A DNA stretch of 64,000 nt from Callorhinus ursinus (taxonomy: Eukaryota > Chordata > Mammalia > Carnivora > Otariidae). Positions within the stretch are counted from its first letter, which is position 1; each line of letters begins with the position of its first letter. Position numbers and translations under genes: made by a program. The notes under the pieces are model-generated. The model was not told where the DNA came from. It saw nothing but the letters and a program-made list of their open reading frames with translations, and searched no databases. Shown in pieces: positions 23,021 to 35,310 of the stretch. The stretch lies in contig NW_020312817.1 in assembly GCF_003265705.1 (NCBI RefSeq), positions 48,601,825-48,665,824 of the forward strand, written 5' to 3'.

Positions 23021-23759
23021 AACCCTCTCTGTCCATTTCTGAATCCAGAGGTTTAGGGCTTCACCCCTGTTCATTGCTCTCTCATTCATGGAAATGTTTA
23101 CATTGTTTGTGAGCATACCTTGTCTTAGTTAAAAAAAATTTTTTAAACTGTTTTTACTGTCTTTGGAGTAGAAGGGAGAATCTCAAGCCAAAATGCATAC
23201 TATTATGCATGTTTCATTGACAGGAAACCCCCCAAAGTTCCGTCAGGACTATCTGTGGGCAGCTCAGCATCACTACCACCTGCTTTCACCCATGGATTGC
23301 CTGCAGCACAAAGGAGAGGCCAGAAATGACATTTCCCAGAGTTTCCTTCTCTCTATGATCCCGGGGTAGTGTCAGTCAGTGAAAGGCATGAGATTGGAAG
23401 GCAGAGGAGTGAGGGAGGCCACACTCACCGGAAGCAGACTGAGGTTCTCAGCAGCTGCAGGGTATTCTCCCGTGAATGAACCTCTTGGAGACAGTAGTCA
23501 GCTGAAATGGCCAACAGTAACCTCTAGAGAATCTCTTGCCTCAGAGTTGCTGGCCAAGGTGGATGGTAGGAATTTCTCAAAGGTTTCTGATATTTGAAGC
23601 GGCTTCCAAGTAAGCTCTTCAGACCCTCTTGTGGTGGTGGTGCAGGCTGAGATCATCACAAAGAGCCTCCTTTACCTTTGCTTCGTTGTCCTGCAAACAG
23701 ATGTGAAAGCCTCAGAAGCCCTGTTTTAAAGTCTTTAGTACTTAGATTAGATCAAGGAA
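23021..23759. other. Unassigned non-coding sequence
   Basis: No known repeat or exon recognised. Confidence 0.4.
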
Positions 23760-24296
23760 TGTGGTAGCCAGCCGTGGAAGGAGCCCCAGTGATTGCTTTC
23801 TCCTGGTACTCCTGACTGGGTGGAGCCCTGCTCACCTGAATCGGGGAGGGCTCTGTGTAACCCGTGAAGTCAGGTGGGAGGGATGGTGTGTGACTTCTGA
23901 GACGAGGTCATAAAAGGCGTTGTGGCTTCCGCCTTGGCCTTCCGGAAGACTCGCTCTGGGGAAAGCCAGTTTTCAAGTCATAAGGACACTCAAACAGCCC
24001 TCTGGAAAGGCCTGTCTGATGAGGCGCTGAGACGCCCCACCCACAACCAGCAGCAATCTGCCAGCCTCTGGAGCGAGCTGCCATGGAGTGGGTCCTCCAG
24101 GTCCGGGCGTGTCTTCAGGTGACTTAAACCCCGGTCAGCCTCCTCAGAGACCCCAAGCTCAGATTTCCCAGTTTGAGCCACTTCCAAATTCCTGGCCCTT
24201 AGAAACTGACAAATAATAAATGGTTATTGTTATTATAAGCCACTAAGGTTTTTTGGCGGGGGAGGTGTGATTATGCAGAAAGAGACAACCAATACA
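23760..24296 (+). mobile_element. MLT1-type LTR, near full length
   Basis: It starts TGTGGTAGCCAGCC and ends AATACA, with 'gtgtgacttctgagacgagg', 'tcataaaaggcgttgtggct', 'ctcgctctggggaaagccag' and the 3' block 'taataaatggttattgttat'. About 537 bp. Frames inside are incidental. Confidence 0.85.
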
Positions 24297-24443
24297 AGTA
24301 GCTTCTATTTTCCTGACCGATCCCTTATTTAAAAACTTTTCATGCTTATGCCTCCTACATTGTCTTATGCAGCCACTGAATAATGGAGGTAGACTCACGG
24401 CCATTTTTTGGCCTGGATTTTGACAAGCCCAGGCAGCTTGTGT

Positions 24444-24553
24444 GTATGCGTGTGCGTGTTTTGTAAGTAGGCTCCATGCCCAACATGGGGCTTCGACTTA
24501 AGACCCTGAGGTCAAGAGCTGCATACTCTACTGACTGAGCCAGTGAGGCACCT
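24444..24553 (-). mobile_element. Old truncated Can-SINE
   Basis: A short minus-strand tRNA-derived SINE fragment ('aacatggggcttcgacttaa', 'gactgagccagtgaggcacc'). Target duplication CAGCTTGTGT at 24434-24443 and 24554-24563. Confidence 0.8.
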
Positions 24554-24699
24554 CAGCTTGTGTTTTTCAAACCAGTTGCCAATTTCTGGCTGGAAGTGTT
24601 GTTTTTATCTCCCCAGATTATCAGCGTGCCCATTGCCTGTTCTTCCTGCAGCAGGAAGATGGCAGGTTTGAGGGTGGTCAGATGTGACCAGCTGAATCC

Positions 24700-24914
24700 C
24701 ATCTTTACTATTTTATGGCTGTATAATCTTGAGCAAATTTCTAAAGCTTTCTAAATTTTCATTTGCTTGGCTATTAAATATGAATAATAGTACCTACCAC
24801 ACAAATTTAAAAACAGGTTACATCTTAAGAATATATTAAGAATTTATAACATGGCGTCTGGCACATAGTGATCATTTACTAGTAGTTTGGTGATGATGAT
24901 GATGATGATGATGA
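24700..24914 (+). mobile_element. MIR with (TGA)n tail
   Basis: Plus-strand MIR: 'atggctgtataatcttgagc', 'aatagtacctacc', 'atggcgtctggcacatagtg'. It ends in a TGA tract at 24891-24914. Confidence 0.75.
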
Positions 24915-24969
24915 AGTATACACTTTGGTGTTTGGCAGTCAAGGCCTCTCATAAGTACTTTCCTCTTTC

Positions 24970-25480
24970 AATGATCTATCGTTATATAACATACCAGTCC
25001 CAAATTTTTATCTAACGGCATGGACCATTTTATTATCTCTCACTATTCTGTGGGTTGACTGGGATCACTTGAGTGGATCTTCTGCTCCATGTGGTATCAA
25101 CTACAGTCATCTGGGGGCTTGACTGGGTTGGACTATGCAAGAAGGCTTGCTCACATGGCTAGTCTTCATACTGTCTGTTGGCTGGGAGCTCTGTTGGGGT
25201 TTTGATCAAAGAGCCTCCACATGGCTTCTACAGATGGCTTGGGCTTCTCACAGCATGGTGTCTGGGTTCTAAGAGACAGTGTCTCAAGAGCAAGAGTTCC
25301 AAGAAGCAGAAAGCAAAAGCTACTGATTCTCTTAAAGGCTAAGTCCCCAACTGCACCCCATGTTTCTGCTACATTCTATTTGTTAATCAGTCATGGAACC
25401 AGCCCAGATTCAAGAATAAGAAAAGTAAAGTCTACCTCTCCATAGGAATAATGACAGTGAATTTGCCATCAACATATTCC
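24970..25480 (-). repeat. Old interspersed repeat, family not assigned (LTR-like)
   Basis: The series 'ttattatctctcactattct', 'gggttgactgggatcacttg', 'gggcttctcacagcatggtg', 'tctgctacattctatttgtt', 'accagcccagattcaagaa' is a familiar dispersed mammalian pattern. I cannot name the family with confidence, and the strand is a guess. Confidence 0.5.
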
Positions 25481-25484
25481 CCAA

Positions 25485-25885
25485 TTTCCTTTCCAAATAT
25501 CTCCCAAAATTCCCCTAAGGAGATCCTAAGGAGCATAAGTCTACTAGCGTTTCCAAAATATATCTGGTTGTTCTTTGCCTCTCTGTTCAGAGCAAGCCCA
25601 TTCCTCTCCATAAAGCTTTCCCTCAGATACTTCTACCCTCTAGGAGACCCTTAGAACTGACTGTCAAGATCAGCCATTGATTAGGGCCTCCTGCACACGT
25701 GACAACGCATGTACCTGTTACTTGACACTTCCAGACTTGAATACTAATGTTGTTTGTAGCTTCCCAGTGAGTGGGTTTCTCTACTTCGTGTCTTTCTGCA
25801 TCAACCTGGTATGGGTCTTACCATTAATCAGGGCTTAGTAAGTATTGTCTTATTTGAATGATATACTGTGTGGAGACAGTGGTGG
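25485..25885. other. Unassigned non-coding sequence
   Basis: Nothing recognised. Confidence 0.4.
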
Positions 25886-25892
25886 GAGGGAA

Positions 25893-26110
25893 CTGACATT
25901 TATTGACCCCTTAGAGTCAAGCATGCTAAGTGTACATGCATCATCACTTTATCCGTGTTCCCTGACTGTCCCATAAGATGAGCATTATCACTCCCATCCG
26001 ACAGACGAGGAAACCGAGTACTAGCCTCACTTCACACCCAGTAGGTGGGAGAACAACAACGGAATGCAGGTCTGTTTGACGCCAAGGCCTGGCTTTATCT
26101 TTCATTGCTA
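25893..26110 (-). mobile_element. MIR, antisense
   Basis: 'tgacatttattgacccctta', 'gatgagcattatcactccca', 'cagacgaggaaaccgagtac' and 'ggaatgcaggtctgtttgac' follow MIR reverse-complement order. Confidence 0.65.
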
Positions 26111-27919
26111 TTGGCCTGACTACAGCTCCCTCGAAAGGAAGCTATCTGGGAAAAGAACTATGTAACTACGGACTGTGATTTTTAGAGCATTTGAACCATA
26201 AACTCCCCACGGCGAGGGCATGTTCTCATCAGCCTCTCTGCGTGCAGGCATTTACCACCGCCTGGGACCAAAGCTAAACATTAACCCACACCAGCTCTGC
26301 ATTGTCTCCCCGTTTGCAAACCCTCGTGGCTCCCAGTGGCTTTGGTCCTAGACCCTCTCCATTATTAGTCCCTTTTAAACAGCTTCTGGGCAGCATGATG
26401 ACATGTTTGGAAACACGGTGGCCTACGTGTGGTGATCCCACCTGGCCGAAACGCCTGGGTCCTCAGCTTCTGCAGGCCTCCTGACTCCAGCAGTACCTGG
26501 GAGCCCCTACTTAGGCCTCCGTTGGAGGAGTCTCAAGAGGCTGCTTGTGGCTCCTTCTCCGCCTCGGAGGGGAGAAAAAATGCCAGCCGCGCATTTCCAG
26601 AGGGCTTCAGGGGATCAAAGAGCGAAAAGCAAACACTGAGGGAAAATGCGCTATTTATTCTTGGAACAAAGTTACATTGGCAGCTTTGTCCTCACTAGTA
26701 ATGCTTGTTTTCCTGAAAGGATTTCCTCCCATGGGATTTAACCACCACCACTGGGCTCCTGACCGGCAACTTCTATCTCCCGCCCCTTCCCAGCCGCGCT
26801 TTCAGTTTTCTCACAGGCTGGGCAAAAATTAAAGAGATTAAAATCATCCCGGAGAGAAAGTGGGTTAGTGCAGCTGCTGCTGTAAATGCCCGTGTCAGCA
26901 ATCCAAGTCGGCAGCTCCAGTAAGCTTGGCCATGTGAGTGCTGTCCCGGGCCACAGACGGGCGGATCCCAGAGACTCCAGGCCTCCCTCCCTGGGGGGAG
27001 GGGTAAGGAGGCTTCTTCCGAATGAGGAGGGCTGCCCGGTGGAGGTGTCTTTCTTTGGAAGAGCAAGTTCATTCTTGTTGTTTGTTCACGGACATTTCTG
27101 CTTTTAATTAGGTGAAGAAACAAATTCATTGAAGGTTATGTGGCAGAATAATTTACTGAGATGTTCTTTCATGTGTCCTCTTTGCTGTACCCTTCTCTCC
27201 TCTGCCTCAGGAAGGTGGGAAGACCCTGGTGAGCCCTTGTTTTGGGGGGCCCTTGTCTTTGAAAACAGACTTTCCAATAGGAGAAGACATCCTTATTCCT
27301 GTTTTTGTTTTAGCTGCCTACATTCATTGAGGGGGATCACAGTGTGGTTCTGTGCCAGGCGTGGGGGTGAGAGTGGGGGGCGGGAGGATGGGGCTGTGGT
27401 AGGGGGCAGGGAGGCTGTGAGTTTCTGAGGGTGTGCATCCTGACTGGAAGCTAAGGGAATCCCTGAACAGGAAACGAAGAACGGGATCACTGGGGTGTCC
27501 ATGACGTCTGAACACCTGGACCTTGCTTTCCCACAGCACCCACGATGGGTGCTGCTTGGGGCAGGAGGGGTATGGGGGTGTAGAAATAACTAGACATTCA
27601 GGGCTGTGGCCTTGAGAACATCTGTGGGAAAAAACTCCAAGGCCCAGGCCTCAGCAGACAGAACCTGCCGCCTGGTTGCATGCAGGCTTGGACACTAAAC
27701 CTAGATGTGGTGACGAGTATAGACCAGGTCTGGAGGACCCTCTTTGCATCTTCTTAATGGTCTAAGCCACCAGGGACCTTCTCCTGACCCTGGGAAGCTG
27801 GCCCGCCCCAGTAATGACTGAGATTACATTTCCCCATGGAGAGAGTAGGAAGCTCAGGGCAAATCAAACACAATGTAAAGAAATAAAAGAAGTGTGGGAT
27901 GTCTCTTGCACCCTCATCA
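26111..27919. other. Unassigned sequence; possible constrained block and G-rich tract
   Basis: No assignable repeat or exon. 26540-26960 is repeat-free with mixed composition and looks like candidate conserved non-coding sequence. 27363-27406 has five G-runs able to form a G-quadruplex on the + strand. Overlapping frames of up to 118 codons have no recognisable domain. Confidence 0.4.
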
Positions 27920-28690
27920 TGTAGCAGCCCCTATTAGGTGCTAGGCACTGTGCCAAACTCTGGAGCCAGATGGACAAGCACCTACTGTGCTGGAGAGCCT
28001 GGGATCCCGGTGAGGCAACGGTGCAGAGCTCACGAGGGAGACATGTCCCGATGCTGTAGATTCTCAGGAGGGAGCACTGCCTCTCTTCGGGGGCAGGGAA
28101 GCCTTCTCAGAATGGCTCACCTTTGTTCTGAGTCTTAAAAGATGAACTGGAATTCCTTAGGGGAGGATGGGGGTGGAGTCGAGAACATTTTGTACAAAGG
28201 TACAGAAGCGTGAAACAGCAATGACATGTTTGGGAGACTATGAAGAGGCTGATCCGGTGAAAGCATGACAGGTTGTTACTGGATGAGTGGGAGAGGCAGG
28301 TAGGGGCCCCGCCGAAGGGCTTTGCATCCCAGGCTAAGGAGTCTAGACTTCATCCGGGAAGAGGTGGGAGACCCCAGAAGGATTTTAGTGACGAGGATAG
28401 ATGTATTCATTATGAAGCAAAGCCAGCTAAGGAAGGTCACAAGGAAGGAAGGATCACAAAGATAGGAGGGGTCGTAGGAGATGGACAAGCTCAGAAGGGA
28501 GGGTAGGAAGGGTGTGCAGACAGAAGGGGCCAAGAGTGGGCAATCCTGCAGGGAGGTCAGCAGCACCAGCTCAGGGGCAGCCCCTGGAATTTGACATTTG
28601 GGGGCTATTGGTGACGTGGGCGAGGGCGGTTTCAGTGGAGGGCTGGGGACAGACCAGACGACAGTGAGTTGAGGATTGAATGGAGGTTAA
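27920..28690 (-). mobile_element. L2 LINE, antisense
   Basis: Antisense L2 3' half: 'ggtgctaggcactgtgccaa', 'gagtcttaaaagatgaactg', 'acaaaggtacagaagcgtga', 'aggctaaggagtctagactt', 'agaaggattttagtgacgag'. The right end (28600-28690) resembles the reverse complement of the L2 reverse-transcriptase region. Confidence 0.7.
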
Positions 28691-29743
28691 GAAAGTAATG
28701 ATAGTAAACACATCCGTTTGTTTGAGACATTTGGTTATGAAAAGAAATATATGGAAAAGTATCAATACATGGGTACATAATGTAGAAGCCTTATCTAATA
28801 ATAATTTATTAATGTGCTTTAAATGATGGAGCAGGTTCAGGCACGTTCAGGGTTGAGGGGAAGGAGGCAGTGGGAAGATCAAAGACAAGGGAAGAGGTAG
28901 TAGCGTGAGGAAGAATGTTCTGGCAAGCAGGGGCTTGAAGCACAGTGAAGACCCCTGACCTGACAAAACTTCTCATGTGCCCGGGGGGGTTCAGGTCACA
29001 TATCTGTGTGGAAGCTCTGTCGTCCTGCGCATCTCATCACAAGTAAACCCTATGCTTCTGAGAAGTGCAGTAAACCATTAAAAATAAAGCAAATGGATCG
29101 TATGGTAAATACATTAATCAAACTCGCTAATTTGAAGAATGCCAGATGTGGACATTTAAGTGAAGCCAACGAATCAAGCCTTTCATTTTCATTTATTATC
29201 TCTTCTTCTGTTAGGATCATAATCTTAGACTCCTTGTTCACATCCAAAGTAGATCCCAAACTCCATCCACTGTGCCCAGATACAGAGGGCTGACGTGTCG
29301 CTGGTGGCAAGTATCAGTTTAATAATGGAAATCACTCTGATTTAAGCACCAGGGTAATGAACAGACTGCCATCCATTTGGTTTGATTACATCTAGTACAC
29401 CTGTGCATAAGGACACCATGTTCCAGAACTTGCTACCATGAAATTTATGAACCAGAGAACGGGATAGATGATGTGCTGCAGGGTGTGCACCCCCTCAACC
29501 ATCTGGCTAGTGCACGCTCTTCAGGGAAATGAATAGTTGGGTACGTTTTGTCGTCTGTCCTAAGTTTGCCCATTTATCTTTCAGACCAACTCAGTCTAAT
29601 TTACCTATGACTTTCTCAGGCTCACACATTTCGGTCACAGGAAGCAAGTCTTGGAGGAATTTAGAACCACTGCAGGTAGTCTTGTAAGGGAGCGCTGAAA
29701 GAGGACTCAGTGTCCAGTTCAATTATGCTAGTAGGTTGAGCTA
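28691..29743. other. Unassigned sequence; candidate conserved block 29000-29240
   Basis: No known repeat. 29000-29240 is AT-rich, low in simple sequence and free of recognisable transposon motifs. Its 95-codon frame has no known domain, and I do not treat it as coding. Confidence 0.4.
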
Positions 29744-29759
29744 CTTTAATTTAAATTTT

Positions 29760-29961
29760 TAAAAAATTTACTTATTTATTTAAGAGAGAGAGCGAGAGCA
29801 CACATGAGCAGAGGAGACAGAGGGAGAGCGAGAGAGAAACTGAAGCTCACTCCGGGCTGAGTGTGGAGCCTGATGCCAGGCTCGATCTCACAACCCTGAG
29901 ACCATGACCTGAGCTGAAACCAAGAGTCGGTCACTTAACCAACTGAGCCACCCAGGTGCCC
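29760..29961 (-). mobile_element. Can-SINE, older subfamily
   Basis: Minus-strand copy with 'gagccacccaggtgcccc' at its head. Target duplication CTTTAATTTAAATTTT at 29744-29759 and 29962-29977. Confidence 0.94.
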
Positions 29962-29977
29962 CTTTAATTTAAATTTT

Positions 29978-31930
29978 ATACTTTGTTCGGGACTCTAGTG
30001 TTTCTTATTTTTCTAAAAATGTGACTTTTTATTTGCCACATCTGAAGTGTAATTTTTTAATAGGTCACGAGACTGAAATTATAGTACAATGTCTCCGTTT
30101 TATAATGAGTCCATGATATTTTCAATATAAAAGTAGAAAGATATTTATCTTCTAGATACTTTTTAGGGTCATACATATTGTGGCCAAAAGGTCTAACTTG
30201 CCTTGTCTTAGAGATTAACTATTAGCTATTTCATTAGGCATGCTTCACAGTTCCATCTTTTCATGTTTTTATAATTGAAACCTCTCACTTTTACAGTGGT
30301 TTCCTATTGGTTGGAGAGAGAGAGTGTTTATATGGATGATTTATTGAAGTTCCATTCATGTTTATTTAACCCTGTTGGCCGAGATGAAGGAAGGAAAGGA
30401 GGTGTCAGCCCGCACATGAGAATCTCCCTATGGAAAATGGGGGGGGGAAGACACAAAATTTATACTAAGCTATGTTTATGGTTTAACTGGTGGATATGTG
30501 TTGATTCGAGACCCATCATTAATCAGAGGTAAGGTTGTATTGGGCAACAGCCACTGGCTAGAGAAATATTTTGATTTCTACTCCAGTACTCCAAGTAAGA
30601 CACAGTGGTTGAGCCAAGAGTATTTAGACTTCAACTCTTCTGACTGGGGCCCGGGAGGAAATAATTCAATAAGAGATAAGCCTCCACTTTGAAACAGAAG
30701 AGAGACCATGCTTCATTGATGCTTTCTTCTCATTTTCTCATCCCTTTTGAGCACAAAGCATTTTAAGAAAGGTGGGGGAGGTGATTAGCACACTTATTAG
30801 CAGGCGGGGTGGGGGGACCCATCTGTTCAGTTTATATTCCCTGGGTTTTTATTTTCTATTAAAATTTCTTTGAAACCCCTGACTGCTGTGCCCAGCATCC
30901 CCTCATATTCCTGTGTACAGGTAAAACTTCACTTGGGGAAAAGGAAGAGAAAGCCTGGGAACATGGATATTATAATTTGGTTGTATGCATCTGGGAACTA
31001 GAACTTCAGAGAGGACATACTGTCAATATTGATTGATTTGGTGATTAAAGGCATCCATTAGACCTTGTACAAAGCTGGTGAAAGTTTGTCCTCGATGTGT
31101 TCGGTGCTTCGGTGTCTGGGAGGTGTTAGTAGCTGATACTATCAAAGGAGTGGTTTCATCTAGGCAGGGTGTCATGGAATGAATGAATTGAAATGCCATC
31201 TGGTTAAATGACTATCCTTCACAGAAATCCCATTGCTTTGCCAGGGAATGTGATGGCAAAAGTGAGATGGTGCATTCAAAAAAAGAAAGAAAAAGAAATC
31301 GTCCTGCTTCTCCAAACTCACATTTTATACAAGTACCCATCTTCTTTTCAAGTTCACTTTTGTAAGATGAGTAAATGTGAAATGACCATAGGGCAGAGCA
31401 TTAAAAAAAAAAAAAAATCTCGGCCTCCCAATTTTCCCGAAGTGACATCATTAATGGTGACACATTGGTGTCTCTGTCTGTACATCCATTAGCCTCTCAT
31501 TGGGCCATGAGGCAATTTCCTTTGTCTTTCATCGTTCGGTTTACATGACTGCCTTGCTCTGACGTTCCTGGAGATCATTTACTACTTCTGGAATTCATAA
31601 GCACTGGACTTTTGAAGGCTTCTTGTAAATAGCAGTGCCGTAGGAGAAGGGGCAAGGATTCTGGTTTCAATCATTTGGACTTTCTTGGGATCGAACCAGA
31701 TTTCCTACCCTTGACCATGTGGGGATGACCTCACTCACTCAAGGCTGAGATAAAGTCTAGGGATTTTTGTCAGTTTGGCATTGTCTTAACGTGCTTCGGA
31801 CAAGGGAGTGATTTCAGTATTTTCCTTTTCCTGATGACTTTTGGAAACCATCCTCTACTTGACTGAGCTTCTTACTGTTTTGTAAGTTTCTCATCTGTTA
31901 GGACCTAGATTTTGTCTCCGCATTTCCTAT
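29978..31930. other. Unassigned non-coding sequence
   Basis: AT-rich, with no recognised repeat or exon. It includes an A14 tract near 31402-31416 and a repeat-free stretch at 31150-31620 that could be constrained. Confidence 0.4.
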
Positions 31931-31932
31931 AG

Positions 31933-32070
31933 AAGTGGTTTTTAAAACTGACTGCATATTTTAATTACCTGTAGAAGTTAAAAAAAGAAAAAAAAAAAGT
32001 CCCACCTCTAGAGATTCCGATTCAACTGGTCTGGTCTGAAGCCCAGACTGTTATTTTAAAACGCTCCCCA
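31933..32070 (+). mobile_element. MER5-like hAT miniature element
   Basis: 'agtggtttttaaaactgact' to 'gattccgattcaactggtct' and 'ttttaaaacgctccccaagc' follow the MER5A pattern (non-autonomous hAT-Charlie). An A-rich expansion lies inside. Confidence 0.6.
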
Positions 32071-33181
32071 AGCGAGGACTGAGTGTCAAGTGTAGGTTGT
32101 CTACAGTGTTTGGACAATTTCCTGTGGAGGGCAGGTGGTCTCCAGGAAATGACAGTTAACTGAACTGCATTGATAGATAAATGGGTTACACGGGGACAGA
32201 CGGTTTGGGGTGAGGACATATCTAGACATACCTCATTGCAGCTTATTTTCGGGTGGAACCATAGGGGCGTGAAGGTCTCACCTTAGGTCAGCTGGTAGCT
32301 TGGCCTTATTTTGGTGTCTGCCTTTGGGTGTTGGGCCTTAATTTCCTTATCAATAAAATGGGGATAATCAAAGTCTGAGGTTATATTTTTGTTTGAGGCA
32401 ACACCAGTAGTAAAAATCTGCCACAGTGAACTCTGGGCAAAATGGTCATATTGCTGTCATAGCAACACGGGTGGGAGTTGGGGAAGTGGCACCAGCAGGA
32501 ATGCGTCTCGGGGCCTGGGCAAACAGAAGCGAATCCATGGGGCTCAGCAAGGGATCACATAGGGATCCTCCTACACAATCCTGGCATCATGATGTTGCCA
32601 AAGGAATGCCACAGCACTCCCCCCCCCCCCCCACACACACTGGTGGTTAAAATGACCACAAGTCCTCTGGGCTAACTGAAGGGACCTTGTCCTGAGTTGT
32701 CTGTGTTATAGCCCATGACACCAGCGTGTGGGTGGTGGAGCCCCGCTCTGAGCACCAGCGCCTTGGGGGCCCTGTATCCTCTACAGGGAGGACTAGGCCT
32801 GCTGGCGGCCACACCAGCAAGGCTGCTCACGCCAGAGCCCAGTTCACAGCCCCGGGCCTGGACCATGCCGTGGTTACTTCATGTCCTGGTTTCCTGGGAT
32901 GAACCTTTTTCTAACTCCCCACCCCGGGCTGGAACTAGAGCCGCACGCCGTACCTGTGCAGACAGACTCCCTCCTGCCTCCGTCCCTGCCCAGCTAGTCC
33001 TCTGGATCTCAACCCTGCCTTGTGTTCTCACCCACCTCCGCCCTTCAGGCCAGTCCAGCAGACCCTCGGGGACCAGGGGCAGCAGCTCTGCCAGGCGCCC
33101 ACTGAGCATCTGCCCTGGCCCGGCACGGGGGCGTGAGGCCCCTTCCTCACGCCTGACCCGAAGTCTGAAACACTGTGCTGT
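32071..33181. other. Unassigned sequence; small MIR piece and poly-C/CA tract
   Basis: A MIR-like fragment is visible around 32330-32370 ('ttccttatcaataaaatggg'). A C14 run followed by (CA)n lies at 32619-32640. The GC-richer part, 32700-33180, has a 156-codon + strand frame with no motif, judged fortuitous. Confidence 0.4.
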
Positions 33182-33195
33182 GTAATGCTATTCTT

Positions 33196-33384
33196 CTTCT
33201 TTTTTTAAAGATTTTATTTATTTGAGAGAGAGAGAGAGCATGAGCAGGGTGAGGGGCAGAGGGAGAAGCAGCCTCCCTGCCGAGCAGGGAGCCCGACTCG
33301 GGGCTCGATCTCAGGACCCTGGATCATGACCCGAGCTGAAGGCAGACACTTAACGCACAGAGCCACCCATTACACCGCCCCGGT
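33196..33384 (-). mobile_element. Can-SINE with altered head
   Basis: Minus-strand copy. Target duplication GTMATGCTATTCTT at 33182-33195 and 33385-33398 with one mismatch. The 5' head reads 'gccacccattacaccgccc' instead of the usual 'gccacccaggcgcccc', a local insertion in this copy. Confidence 0.9.
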
Positions 33385-33398
33385 GTCATGCTATTCTT

Positions 33399-34239
33399 TA
33401 ATTATGTCCTCCTAGAGATGGAAAGTAGATCTCCTCTTTTATGATAGTCGTGCTATTAGTGAAGTTCTGGATCTTCTCATCTTGGGATAAATAGCCCCAC
33501 TTACTTTCAATTTCTCTCAGTCTGCAGGTTACATCCCCTCACCTCCTCTCAGGCTATGGGGTGTCCAGCCACACACACAAGACCTTAATAAAAAGGCAAT
33601 CACAGACAACTATTTTTCAGGTGGGAAAATGAGGCATAGAGGGTTTTGATGACGTGTAACCATACAAATAAATGGGACTTGAAGGAAGGACTCTCTTTTC
33701 CCTGGAAGGGGCAGGGTCGGGGGGGGCAGAGGTGGCGGGGGACGGGGTACTAGAGGAGCTGCAGGGACAAAAAGAGCTTCCCTTCATGATGCCTCAGTAG
33801 TCTCGTTTATAAAGTAAGAAAACAGGAGTGCTTCATCTGTCAAGACGCTACGAGGATGGAAAGAAATACAGGTGAAAAGGCCGGGCGCAGGGTCTGGCCA
33901 CTGAGAGGCTAGTCCACGTAAAAGGCACGCACATGTACGCACGTGTGTGGCCACGAAGCCAGTAGCTTGCAGGAGTCTCAGCCCGTGGGCTGCCTTGGGT
34001 AGCTTCTGGACACATCTGTTTCTGTAGGACCCTGGGGCAATCACTCCAGAGCCATTCCTCCAAAGCTGGTCTCTACGCAAGGATGTATGTTCTGGAGAAT
34101 GACCCACAAAAGACCCCCAAGAGGGCTCAGGAGCCTTCTATGTTGAGCTGCACAACCAGAGGCAGGGGGTGCCTCTATATCTGTGGTTCCTACAACCAGC
34201 TGGGGTGCAGGGGCTCCACAGTACCTTCTTCCTTATAAT
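33399..34239. other. Unassigned sequence with G-rich tract
   Basis: No exon recognised. A weak antisense MIR piece lies near 33620-33660. Five G-runs at 33708-33747 make a quadruplex candidate. Confidence 0.4.
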
Positions 34240-34800
34240 GAAATGAGCTGATCCTAAGCAAGGTATTTAGCCCAAGGCCTTGTATGCACTAAGTATTCAA
34301 CAAATGTTAGCAGTTCTTAACAGCAGTTGTTTTAAATCCAAAGCTAGGTTCATGGGTCAGGGTATTTCCAGATATCCTTCCTCCAGTTTAGGGGGACAAA
34401 TGAAGAGGCCCTGGATTAGGGCCAGACTATGGTAAGTCTATGCCATCTCCTGGCATCAGTGTATTTAATTATTTATTCATATATTTGGCACACATTTATT
34501 GAACACCAATTATGTGTGTGGCCCTGTGCTCAGCACACAATCCTTGGATTCCTCTTGTTCATGCATGGCTGTGCACGGGGCCGGTGTACACAAGACTAGG
34601 ACCAGGAAAACCCACTTGTCAACACCGCCTTCCATCTGCCTGCTGATAAAGCTGGAGAGTTAGAAGTTCTGATCGTGGCACCTTGCAGGTTAGTCAGGTG
34701 TGTATTTTACAGATAAGGAGCCTGAGGCCTGAGAGGGGAGTACGTGCCCAAGTCCAGAGAGTAATTTAGGGGCCATCTGAGGCTAGAATCTGCTTTCCTG
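34240..34800. mobile_element. MIR/L2 fossil cluster
   Basis: MIR-like + strand end at 34240-34315 ('gtattcaacaaatgttagca'). Antisense pieces at about 34480-34550 ('acatttattgaacaccaatt') and 34690-34800 ('attttacagataaggagcct'). Individual edges are unclear. Confidence 0.55.
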
Positions 34801-34961
34801 ATTAAGTTTAGGAAACAAGGGCCCTTTCCAGCAGACCGGTCGACTCTGTGTGAGAGCGAGATAACTAGTCTTTAAGTTTTCATTTACACATGAGTGTTCT
34901 TTCCCTTTCTGAAGAGGTGCAGTTCAAGGTTAAATGAAGTAGCTCTCGAACAAGTCTAGAA

Positions 34962-35100
34962 CAGTGGTTCTCCAACTCTGACTGTATTAGATCATCTGGA
35001 AAGCATTTCAAAAGGAGATCACCCCAAACCAGTTAAATAAGTATTTGTGGGGGTGCGGCAGGGGCCTCACACTAGTTTTTAAAGCTCCCCAGGTGTGTCT
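34962..35100 (+). mobile_element. MER5-like hAT miniature element
   Basis: It begins CAGTGGTTCTCCAACTCTGA and contains 'agatcatctggaaagcattt' and 'taaagctccccaggtgtgtc', the MER5A layout. Confidence 0.65.
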
Positions 35101-35167
35101 CATATACGGGAGGGGCTTCACAGTCTAATATGCAGTCATTCCAGTACACGGTCAGTGGCCTAGAGAG

Positions 35168-35310
35168 CAGTGCTTCCAAAATTCTAGTGCATATTTGAAT
35201 CTCTGGAGGTCTTGTGAAAATGCAAATTCTGATTTGGTAGGTCAAGTGGGACTGGCAAGTCCTGATTTCTAATAAGCTACCAGCTGATGCCAATACTGCC
35301 AACCTCAGGA
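35168..35310 (+). mobile_element. MER5-like hAT miniature element
   Basis: It begins CAGTGCTTCCAAAATTCTAG and contains 'gaaaatgcaaattctgattt', 'taataagctaccagctgatg' and 'ccaatactgcc', as MER5A/B elements do. Confidence 0.65.
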
